Assembly: GCA_030050125.1 (NCBI GenBank) | Contig: JASIJN010000236.1 | Coordinates: 1-6,808 of the forward strand | Reading direction: 5' to 3' | Length of the DNA: 6,808 nucleotides | Origin: Streptosporangiaceae bacterium | Lineage (GTDB): Bacteria; Actinomycetota; Actinomycetes; Streptosporangiales; Streptosporangiaceae | The notes under the pieces: generated by a model | What the model saw: only the letters and a program-made list of their open reading frames with translations | The model's database searches: none | What the model was told of the DNA's origin: nothing | Position numbers and translations under genes: made by a program | Part shown: positions 1 through 5,258 of the stretch, piece after piece | Numbering within the stretch: position 1 is the first letter of the stretch | Layout of the letters: every line of letters starts with the position of its first letter

Positions 1-1
1 C

Positions 2-466
2 GCCCACGCCTACTGGTACGAATGGTTCGTCGCCACCGAACGCGGCCGCCGCGCCATGCACGAGGACCGGCGAGACTTCTGCCGGTACCTGTGGGCCACC
101 TGGTCACCCTCCTGGGCGTTCGACCCCGCGCGGTTCCAGCAGGCGGCCGAATCCTGGGACAACGACGACTGGCCCCTGATCACCGTCCACGCCTACCGGC
201 ACCGGTGGGGCGAAGCCCGCGGCGACCCCGCCTACGAGCAGATCGAACACAGCCTGGCCCGGCCGGCGCCCGTCGTGCGCCCCACTCTCGTGATCCACGG
301 AGCAGACGACGCCGACAACCTCCCGCGCACCACCGCCCGCCAGGAACACCTGTTTCTCGCCGGCTACCAGCGACTGCTGCTCGACGGAGTCGGCCACTTC
401 CCCCCGCGCGAAGCCCCCGGCCTCGTCGCCGATGCGATCCTTTCGACCCCTCCGGTACCCCGCTGA
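2..466 (+). CDS. alpha/beta-fold hydrolase, C-terminal part (5' end outside window)
   Basis: The frame is open from the left edge to TGA at 464-466, giving 154 visible residues; the true start lies upstream. The visible part is the cap/lid region followed by the last part of an alpha/beta-hydrolase core. Near the end, VIHGADD (codons from about 290) is the usual strand carrying the catalytic acid, and DGVGHFPPREAP carries the catalytic histidine at codon 395-397. The nucleophile elbow (GxSxG or GxDxG) would be off the window, so Ser versus Asp nucleophile and hence esterase, epoxide-hydrolase or dehalogenase activity cannot be decided. The lid segment contains a Trp/Tyr-rich YWYEWF stretch and an AYRHRWG motif that I associate with a group of actinobacterial hydrolases annotated only as alpha/beta hydrolase. 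It converges on the next gene with a 15-nt gap and no clear terminator. The in-frame ATG at 56 is internal to the fold, not a start. Confidence 0.85.
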   Translation, partial: AHAYWYEWFVATERGRRAMHEDRRDFCRYLWATWSPSWAFDPARFQQAAESWDNDDWPLITVHAYRHRWGEARGDPAYEQIEHSLARPAPVVRPTLVIHGADDADNLPRTTARQEHLFLAGYQRLLLDGVGHFPPREAPGLVADAILSTPPVPR

Positions 467-481
467 TCAGCAGGGCGACGC

Positions 482-1363
482 TCAGGCGGGGAGGGAGTCA
501 TTCCAGCGGGCGAGCGCCTGCCCTATCTGGTGCGGTGAGTCTTCCTGGAGGAAGTGCAAGCCGGGTACGGTCACCTCGGTCTGGCTGGGCCAGCCGCGGC
601 AGAAGGCGCGCTCTTGTGCCGAGTGGGTGCCGGGGTCGGCGTTGATGAACAGCTTGGGCAGCGGGCTGGCGGCGAGCCATTGGCCGTAGGACGCCACGAT
701 CTGGCAGACGTCGGCCGGCTCGCCGTCGATGGGCAACTGGCGGGGCCAGGTAAGCGTGGGCCGCCGCCCCTCACCCGGCTCGAGGAACGGGCGCCGGTAG
801 GCGTCCATCTCCGCGTCGGTGAGCGTGCGCAGGACGCGCTGCGGCAGCAGCGACTCGACGAACAAGTTGTCTTCCAGGACCATCTGCTCTCCTTGCGGGG
901 AGCGGAGCTTCCTGAAGAACGCCCGGGTCTGTGGCGACCACTCGTCCCAGCTGACGGGCCGCACGATCGCCTCCATGTAGGCGATGCCCCGCACCGCGCC
1001 GCGGTGCCGGTTCGCCCAGTCGAAGCCGAGCGCGGAGCCCCAGTCGTGCACGACGAGGGTCACACGGTCATGCACGCCGAGGGCGTCGAGCAGGGCATCG
1101 AGATAGCGCCGGTGCTCGGCGAAGGCGTAGGAATCGCGCCCGCTCGCGGGCAGCTTGTGCGAGTCGCCCATCCCGATCAGGTCGGGGGCGATGCACCGGC
1201 CGGCCGGCTGGAGGTACGGGAGAATGTTCCGCCACAGGTAGGACGAGGTGGGGTTGCCGTGCAGGAAGACGATCGGGTCTCCCTGCCCGGCCTCGACGTA
1301 GGCCATGGCATGGCCGGACACGTCCAGGTACCGCTTCTCATACGGCATGACCTCGCTGATCAC
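482..1363 (-). CDS. dhaA: haloalkane dehalogenase, HLD-II (LinB/DhaA) type
   Basis: A complete 293-residue enzyme, the normal length for the family (about 295). It is expected to cleave carbon-halogen bonds hydrolytically in the cytoplasm, giving an alcohol, halide and proton. All hallmark residues are visible: oxyanion/halide Asn37 in HGNPTSSYLWRN, nucleophile Asp107 and halide-binding Trp108 in VVHDWGSALGFDW, catalytic acid Glu131 in YMEAI, and base His270 in GLHFLQEDSP. Placing the acid after strand 6 (Glu131) is the HLD-II arrangement. Segments such as PKLFINADPG, DLIGMGDS and RRPTLTWPRQ resemble LinB and mycobacterial DmbA more than rhodococcal DhaA, so the symbol is a family label only. 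The GTG start at 1363 is preferred because GGAGGA lies 8 nt upstream; an ATG five codons later (1348) has only a weak site. Native substrates cannot be read from sequence, and no halo-organic catabolic partner genes or regulator are in the window. Confidence 0.93.
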   Translation of the reverse strand: MISEVMPYEKRYLDVSGHAMAYVEAGQGDPIVFLHGNPTSSYLWRNILPYLQPAGRCIAPDLIGMGDSHKLPASGRDSYAFAEHRRYLDALLDALGVHDRVTLVVHDWGSALGFDWANRHRGAVRGIAYMEAIVRPVSWDEWSPQTRAFFRKLRSPQGEQMVLEDNLFVESLLPQRVLRTLTDAEMDAYRRPFLEPGEGRRPTLTWPRQLPIDGEPADVCQIVASYGQWLAASPLPKLFINADPGTHSAQERAFCRGWPSQTEVTVPGLHFLQEDSPHQIGQALARWNDSLPA

Positions 1364-1608
1364 GAAATCTTCCTCCCTGCCTGCGTCGCTGGGCCCGATT
1401 ATTCGCCGGTGCCAGGCCGGCAGGCTGCAACATTTTTTGCCCGATCACACCGCGCAAGCAGGGCGGCAGGGTTACCCGGCCAGCGGGCCTCCCCTCCGCC
1501 CGGTCCCGCACCTGGCCGGGTCGGGAGAATCCCTGGCCTTTCGTTCCACACGGGCAGAGAATCAGCCAGTAAGAACTGCGGCGGGGGGTCAGTAGAGAGG
1601 TTACGCAG
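1364..1608. other. divergent intergenic region, 245 bp, presumed to hold both promoters
   Basis: The dehalogenase (leftward) and the lipoprotein gene (rightward) both start from this gap, so each needs a promoter here. It has the most AT-rich short tracts in the area, including a run of six T (1433-1438 on the plus strand) and ATTATTC near 1399-1405. On the minus strand TTGCAG followed about 21 nt later by AATAAT gives a poorly spaced sigma-70-like pair for the dehalogenase. On the plus strand TAAGAA near 1570 could be a -10 for the lipoprotein gene, with no convincing -35. AGAGAGG at 1594-1600 is the lipoprotein ribosome binding site, 8 nt before its ATG. No operator-like palindrome or riboswitch was recognised. 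Confidence 0.4.
1371..1376 (-). promoter_or_regulatory. ribosome binding site of the haloalkane dehalogenase
   Basis: On the minus strand this reads GGAGGA, with the GGAGG core 8 nt before the GTG at 1363. It decides the start: the alternative ATG at 1348 has only GAGG about 3 nt upstream. Confidence 0.75.
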
Positions 1609-2055
1609 ATGGCACCAACGTGTCGTCGGCGCAGATCAGGTTGGCAGACGCTGACTCTGCGCTCTGCGTCGGCGGCCGCGATGGCGGCCTGCGCCATTCT
1701 GCTCTCCGGGTGCCACCACCATTCCATCCCGCTGGTCGGGCCGTCGTGCGGCATAAAGCAGCTACCGATCGTCAAGTCGATTTCCCCCAGATCAGGTCCT
1801 GCCGCTGGCGGTACGAGAGTGACAATCACCGGCAGATGCTTCACGGCGGCGGCAACTGTGCGCTTCGGCGGCGTCGCAAGCCCCAGCGTGGAGGTCTACT
1901 CCACCGTCAAGATCGTCGCTACCAGCCCGGCAGGCAGGGGCACCGTGCCGGTCACGGTCAGCGTGTCGGCCGGCTCGTCCGCGCGGACGGCCGCGAACCA
2001 GTTCAGGTACGAGCCGCCCGGTACCGCGGGCGCCTCGGCGGGCGCGTCGAGTTGA
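1609..2055 (+). CDS. IPT/TIG-domain lipoprotein
   Basis: This 148-residue protein starts with an Arg-rich segment (residues 5-9) and a hydrophobic stretch ending in the lipobox LLSGC. Cys35 is the predicted lipidated residue, anchoring the protein to the outer face of the membrane. After it come three histidines (36-38) and a short linker with Cys47. Residues 53-134 form a single IPT/TIG immunoglobulin-like domain with the usual landmarks: SPRSGPAAGGT, RVTITGRCF, VRFGG, TSPAGRGTVPVTV and the closing NQFRYEP. Cys47 and Cys77 are the only cysteines after the lipobox and could pair outside the cell. IPT/TIG domains are mostly structural or binding modules, so no enzymatic role is suggested. The ATG start has AGAGAGG 8 nt upstream. 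The next gene starts 10 nt after its stop with its ribosome site across the stop codon, so the two are probably co-transcribed and translationally coupled. Confidence 0.85.
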   Translation: MAPTCRRRRSGWQTLTLRSASAAAMAACAILLSGCHHHSIPLVGPSCGIKQLPIVKSISPRSGPAAGGTRVTITGRCFTAAATVRFGGVASPSVEVYSTVKIVATSPAGRGTVPVTVSVSAGSSARTAANQFRYEPPGTAGASAGASS

Positions 2056-2058
2056 GGA
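2053..2058 (+). promoter_or_regulatory. ribosome binding site overlapping the lipoprotein stop codon
   Basis: TGAGGA contains both the TGA stop of the lipoprotein gene (2053-2055) and the GAGG core for the membrane protein, 8 nt before its ATG at 2066. This layout is typical of translational coupling and fixes the downstream start. Confidence 0.7.
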
Positions 2059-2065
2059 ACCGGAT

Positions 2066-3076
2066 ATGGCCGAGACCGGGCTAGTGGCGGGCGAACCGGG
2101 TTCCCCGGCGCCCTCAGCTTCCGGCCGCGACGCGGCCGGAACGCGATCGGTCGGCGACGCCGACGATTCGGGGCCGCTGTCGGCGAACCGGGTGGCGATC
2201 GCGAGGGTGATCGCCGCGAACACGTCCGTACTGATCGCGGCACTGGTCTGCATGGGCTGGGCGTACCAGAACGCCGAGTACACGTACTTTCACCTCAACC
2301 CGCTGGAACTGAACGTCAGCGTCGTCGAGTACATGCTCTACACCCTGAACTTCCTCAGGCCGTCCCTCTTTATCACCGCGGCCGTCGCGGTCGCCTGCGG
2401 CGCGGGATTCGCCGCGTTTCCCGAACTACGCGGCTGGTTCGGCCTGCACCGGCGGCGGGCTCCCGCGGCCAAGGGGGCGAAGGGTGACCGGGTGGGCCAA
2501 GATCGCCTAGAGGCTCGCCCTGAAGAAGCTCCAGCAGGGCCGCCGCTCCGCCTGCGGCCGGGGAACTGGCCGTGGCCGCTTCCGCCGCTCGCCACCGCCG
2601 GGCTGGTGATAACAGTCGGATTCGTTATCTGCTATTTCGCCGATGCGCCGTTCAGCGACTACGTATACCTGGCCGGTTTCGGCATCGGACCGCTGCTCTT
2701 CACCTGGTCCTACCGATCCCTCAGCAGGGGTCGTTTTGCTTACGCGACGGCCGTCATGATCGCTGCCGCGTGCGCCGTGTACGCGGGGGTCTTGTACGCC
2801 CAGACGCAGGGCCGCCAGGAAGCCATCACGATAGCCAACGGCGGCGGGCCGATGCCGGACGTGACCGTATACAGCACCCAGCCGCTGAGCTTGTCGGGGC
2901 ACGGCATCAGGGCCTATCCGCTCAATCCCGGAACTGGTTACCGCTGGCGCTACGAGGGACTGCGGTTGCTGACGATGCGGTCCGGAGCCTACTACCTGTT
3001 TCCGGCGCGCCCGACTTTCCCTGAGACGACGTACATTCTCTACGACAGCAACGGAACCCAGGTAGAGCTGAGCTAG
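2066..3076 (+). CDS. five-helix membrane protein with extracytoplasmic C-terminal domain, unknown function
   Basis: I do not recognise a named family for this 336-residue protein. Residues 1-42 are hydrophilic and Gly/Ala/Ser/Asp-rich. Predicted membrane helices are at about 46-66, 101-118, 175-192, 199-215 and 225-245. Basic residues cluster in the 128-164 loop and at 217-223, so the positive-inside rule puts the N-terminus and these loops in the cytoplasm and residues 246-336 outside. The outer domain ends in YRWRYEGLRLLTMRSGAYYLFP and a short beta-rich tail; similar GLRLL-type tails occur, from memory, in uncharacterised actinobacterial membrane proteins. It follows the lipoprotein gene by 10 nt. 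Both would display small domains on the outer membrane face, so a physical partnership is plausible but inferred. The TAG stop lies inside the first copy of a 19-bp tandem repeat. No catalytic motif, transporter signature or ATP-binding site is visible. Confidence 0.82.
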   Translation: MAETGLVAGEPGSPAPSASGRDAAGTRSVGDADDSGPLSANRVAIARVIAANTSVLIAALVCMGWAYQNAEYTYFHLNPLELNVSVVEYMLYTLNFLRPSLFITAAVAVACGAGFAAFPELRGWFGLHRRRAPAAKGAKGDRVGQDRLEARPEEAPAGPPLRLRPGNWPWPLPPLATAGLVITVGFVICYFADAPFSDYVYLAGFGIGPLLFTWSYRSLSRGRFAYATAVMIAAACAVYAGVLYAQTQGRQEAITIANGGGPMPDVTVYSTQPLSLSGHGIRAYPLNPGTGYRWRYEGLRLLTMRSGAYYLFPARPTFPETTYILYDSNGTQVELS

Positions 3077-3125
3077 CCGGACCCGCCTGAGCTGGCCGGA
3101 CCCGCCTGAGCTGGCCGGATCCACC
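3069..3125 (+). repeat. 19-bp direct repeat, three tandem copies
   Basis: The unit TGAGCTGGCCGGACCCGCC occurs at 3069-3087, 3088-3106 and 3107-3125. Copy 1 differs by one base (TAG in place of TGG), and that base forms the stop codon of the membrane protein at 3074-3076. Copy 2 matches the unit exactly; copy 3 departs in its last third. Nineteen is not a multiple of three, so the array is not a coding repeat. It could be a slippage product, a protein-binding array or part of the transcript end; no strong hairpin was found in it. Confidence 0.85.
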
Positions 3126-3154
3126 CGATACCGCGGCGGAGCGGGCGCTGTGGC

Positions 3155-3247
3155 ATGCCCGGCACCTCGGCGCGACCACGGATCGTGACCAGGTGGAGGC
3201 TGGACGCTTCCGGGCAGAGGCTGTACGTCCGGAACGTGGGCGGTTAG
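3155..3247 (+). CDS. possible 30-codon small ORF or coding remnant
   Basis: ATG at 3155 to TAG at 3245-3247 gives 30 residues, including TRWRLDASGQRLYVRN. By hand count 26 of 30 third positions are G or C, against 18 and 19 of 30 at the first and second positions, which is the bias expected of coding DNA in a high-GC genome. Against it: the nearest purine-rich site (GGAG) is about 13 nt upstream, the product matches nothing I know, and a 30-codon sample is small. It could also be the decayed tail of a larger gene, although the same frame is closed by TGA at 3107. Confidence 0.22.
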   Translation: MPGTSARPRIVTRWRLDASGQRLYVRNVGG

Positions 3248-3250
3248 CCT
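3245..3250 (+). promoter_or_regulatory. weak -10-like candidate for the small membrane protein gene
   Basis: TAGCCT fits the loose actinobacterial TANNNT -10 pattern and lies 39 nt before the ATG at 3289, which would leave a leader of roughly 30 nt. No good -35 hexamer is seen at the proper spacing, so this is only a candidate. Confidence 0.2.
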
Positions 3251-3288
3251 AGAAGCTTGCGAGGTTGTCCCTGTCGCGGGGAGGTCAT

Positions 3289-3681
3289 ATGCCGCGCAGG
3301 ATCGGGCGCCTGCGACCGGTCGCCGGCCGGTTGACGGCTGCCCCGGTGGTTGGCATCGCGGCGGTCGCGTTCCTGCCCGCGGCGGCCAAGCCTCCGGCGA
3401 TTCCAGAGGCTGACCTGCCCTATATCGGCTTGCTTGTCTATTGCTTCAGCTTCGTCGCCCTCCTTGTGTTCGGCATATGGGGGTTCCGGATCGGTACCGG
3501 CTGGCGCGATGAAGGCAACGGCGGCGGCGGCTCGAAGGGCCCCGAGGCCGAACCGCCGCGGCCCTCCGGCGGCCGGGAACTGACCGACGACTTCCCCGCG
3601 TGGGAGGAGCAGTTGGGGGCGCCCGAGCGCGAGCCCGCCGCGTCGGATCGGCCGGACAAGGTTTCAGCCGGCACGCCGTGA
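3289..3681 (+). CDS. small membrane protein, unknown function
   Basis: This is a 130-residue protein with a basic N-terminus (MPRRIGRLRPVAGR), a moderately hydrophobic segment at 17-33 that could be a helix or signal anchor, and a strong membrane helix at about 44-66 containing Tyr, Cys, Phe and Trp. Residues 67-130 are hydrophilic: a Gly-rich linker (76-82), then a Pro/Glu/Asp-rich tail including TDDFPAWEEQLG. No known domain is recognised. The ATG at 3289 is preferred because GGGGAGG at 3278-3284 lies 4 nt upstream, slightly close but clear. The in-frame TTG at 3265 has GAGG directly against it, which is too near to work. If the first segment is a true helix both ends lie in the cytoplasm; if it is a cleaved signal the tail side depends on the second helix. 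It may belong with the LCP gene 140 nt downstream. Confidence 0.6.
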   Translation: MPRRIGRLRPVAGRLTAAPVVGIAAVAFLPAAAKPPAIPEADLPYIGLLVYCFSFVALLVFGIWGFRIGTGWRDEGNGGGGSKGPEAEPPRPSGGRELTDDFPAWEEQLGAPEREPAASDRPDKVSAGTP

Positions 3682-3821
3682 CGGCACCCTCCTCCACGCG
3701 AACGTAATCAGACGGCCGACCGGGAGCAAAGGCGTCGGCGCACTGGCGCGAGCAGTGCGGAGCGGCGCCTACGGTGGTCGTAGTTACGCAGGCCATCGGC
3801 GACTTGCGAGGACAGCAGATC

Positions 3822-5036
3822 ATGAGCGACTGGCCGGAGGGCTGGTATCGGGACGAGCCTGGGCGGCAGGGAACACCTTCGCCACTGGGCGGATCACACC
3901 AGGCCCCGCTCGGCGGATCACACCAGGGGCCGCCCGCCCAGGCAAGTGCTGGCCGGTCCCCCTGGCCGGACCAGCCACCCCTGCGTTCGGCATCGGGACG
4001 GGCCGCACCGGCCGCACCGGGTCGGCCCGCGATCCGTCCACGAGGCCCGAGCGGGCGCCGATGGCGGTTCTGGGGTCAGCCCGGCCGTCATGGGCGGCGG
4101 ATCGTTCTGATCGCGGGAACCGTGGTGGCCGTCTTGGTCGCCGCGACCGCCTCGTCGTATTTCTGGCTGGACTCCAAGCTGAACCGGTCGGTGGTGCTGC
4201 CGGCCTTCGCCGGGCAGTCGGCCGGCCAGAACTGGCTGATCGCCGGCTCGGACACCCGTGACGGCCTTACCAACCGGCAGATCCGCAGGCTGCACGTGGG
4301 CTTCGACTTCGGCACGGCGAACTCCGACTCGCTGATGCTGCTGCACATCGGCGGCGGCAGGCCGGTGCTGATCAGCATCCCGCGCGACTCGTACGTGCCG
4401 ATTCCCGGGTACGGCTATAACAAGATCAACGCTGCGCTCGGATTCGGCGGGCCGACACTGCTCGTCGAGACCGTTGAGGACGTCACCGGCCTGCGCATCA
4501 ACCACTACGTGGGCATCGGGTTCGGCGGGCTGGTCAGCGTGGTCAACCAGGTCGGTGGCGTGAAGATCTGCCTGCCCACGGCGCTGTACGACATCGACTC
4601 CGGCGCCAACTTCAAGCCAGGCTGCCACACGATGAACGGCGCGCAGGCGCTGGCCTTCGTCCGGGACAGGCATTCTTTCGCCGACGAGGACCTGCAGCGG
4701 ATGCAGGACCAGCGGGCGTTCCTCAAGGCGCTGCTGGACAAGGCCACCAGCCCTAGCGTCTTCCTCGATCCGTTTGTCGCCATGCCGTTCGGTTCCGCCG
4801 CCGCGAGCGCGATCTCCGTCGACCGGGGCACGAACCTGTACAGCCTGGTCAAGATGGCGTTCGCGCTGCGCGACCCGCTGACCGGCACGGTCCCGACCGC
4901 CAACCCCAACTACCTCACCTCGAACGCGGGCGATGCCCTGCTATGGAACCGCACCGAGGCCCTCGCGCTGTTCAACGCGCTGAAGAACAACCAGTCCGTC
5001 CCGGCAGGCCTGCTGAGCGGGACAACGATCGGCTGA
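3822..5036 (+). CDS. LCP (LytR-CpsA-Psr) family glycopolymer-peptidoglycan ligase
   Basis: LCP proteins transfer lipid-linked glycopolymers (teichoic acid, arabinogalactan, capsule) onto peptidoglycan outside the membrane. This 404-residue protein has a Pro/Gly/Arg-rich cytoplasmic tail (1-92), a membrane helix (93-112) and an LCP domain (about 138-305). Visible LCP landmarks are GSDTRDG (142-148), SDSLMLLH with Asp169, SIPRDSYVPIP with Arg188 and Asp189, YNKINAA with Asn200, Lys201 and Asn203, RDR at 281-283, and DLQRMQDQR with Asp290 and Arg293. A C-terminal extension of about 100 residues follows. The common DxxRxxRQ ending has Asp296 where Arg is usual. The ATG at 3822 is chosen because GAGG lies 10 nt upstream and the protein then begins MSDWPEGWYRDEPG, typical of actinobacterial tails; the GTG at 3774 has no ribosome site. 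It converges on the L,D-transpeptidase gene. The glycopolymer substrate is unknown. Confidence 0.9.
   Translation: MSDWPEGWYRDEPGRQGTPSPLGGSHQAPLGGSHQGPPAQASAGRSPWPDQPPLRSASGRAAPAAPGRPAIRPRGPSGRRWRFWGQPGRHGRRIVLIAGTVVAVLVAATASSYFWLDSKLNRSVVLPAFAGQSAGQNWLIAGSDTRDGLTNRQIRRLHVGFDFGTANSDSLMLLHIGGGRPVLISIPRDSYVPIPGYGYNKINAALGFGGPTLLVETVEDVTGLRINHYVGIGFGGLVSVVNQVGGVKICLPTALYDIDSGANFKPGCHTMNGAQALAFVRDRHSFADEDLQRMQDQRAFLKALLDKATSPSVFLDPFVAMPFGSAAASAISVDRGTNLYSLVKMAFALRDPLTGTVPTANPNYLTSNAGDALLWNRTEALALFNALKNNQSVPAGLLSGTTIG
3882..3929 (+). repeat. 24-bp in-frame duplication in the LCP cytoplasmic tail
   Basis: Two adjacent 24-bp copies (3882-3905, 3906-3929) agree at 20 of 24 positions and share the exact 16-mer GGCGGATCACACCAGG. 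They encode PLGGSHQA and PLGGSHQG at residues 21-36. Confidence 0.8.
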
Positions 5037-5164
5037 GGAGCGCCCCCCAGCCAGGGCGGACGGTGCCAGGTACCCGCCGGCGACCACGGCGCACGCGGCC
5101 GCTGCCCGCGGCGCGGTAACTCCTGGCCAGGTACCGGTGCGTAATGTCCTTCTGGAACATGTCA

Positions 5165-5185
5165 CCGGTCTCGCCCGGAGACCGG
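5165..5185. terminator. perfect 8-bp stem-loop between convergent LCP and L,D-transpeptidase genes
   Basis: CCGGTCTC (5165-5172) and GAGACCGG (5178-5185) form a perfect 8-bp stem around a 5-nt loop. There is no U-run on either side, as is common for actinobacterial terminators. Its position in the 194-bp gap between two converging genes suits a bidirectional terminator. A weaker 5-bp stem (CGCCC 5041-5045 with GGGCG 5054-5058) follows directly after the LCP stop. Confidence 0.5.
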
Positions 5186-5222
5186 CCGCGCTCACCGCAG
5201 GGGGCCAGACCAGAGCGGTACC

Positions 5223-5258
5223 GGTGACGGTCAGGCCACTGGTCCGGCCACCGTCACC
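5223..5258 (-). terminator. stem-loop spanning the L,D-transpeptidase stop codon
   Basis: GGTGACGGT (5223-5231) and ACCGTCACC (5250-5258) are a perfect 9-bp inverted repeat. Inside it GGCC pairs with GGCC after a 2-nt bulge, leaving an 8-nt loop. The TGA stop (5231-5233 on the minus strand) lies at the edge of the stem, so the last codons of the gene form one arm. It probably acts in 3'-end formation or mRNA stability, together with the 5165-5185 hairpin about 40 nt further along the transcript. No U-tract follows. Confidence 0.45.

Noticed and set aside
462..471. Perfect palindrome GCTGATCAGC over the stop of the first hydrolase
   Set aside because: It is only 10 bp with no loop, so it cannot form a terminator hairpin. 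No reason to call it an operator at a gene 3' end.
22..645. Plus-strand frame of 207 codons at the left end
   Set aside because: The product is almost all Arg, Pro and Ala, and it overlaps the hydrolase frame that carries the catalytic motifs.
554..1654. Long plus-strand open frame of 366 codons
   Set aside because: It is antisense to the dehalogenase, whose catalytic motifs are complete. Long antisense frames are expected in GC-rich genes, and the product has no recognisable fold.
3152..3159. Palindrome GGCATGCC
   Set aside because: An 8-bp palindrome is expected by chance in GC-rich DNA and has no paired element near a promoter.
3265..3288. TTG at 3265 as the start of the small membrane protein
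   Set aside because: The purine-rich GAGG touches the codon, leaving no spacer, and the clear GGGGAGG site serves ATG 3289.
3774..3821. GTG at 3774 as the LCP start
   Set aside because: It has no ribosome binding site, whereas ATG 3822 has GAGG 10 nt upstream and opens a typical actinobacterial cytoplasmic tail.
4972..5160. Minus-strand 62-codon frame in the LCP/transpeptidase gap
   Set aside because: It overlaps the LCP 3' end antisense, has no ribosome site before the ATG, and gives an Arg-rich product.
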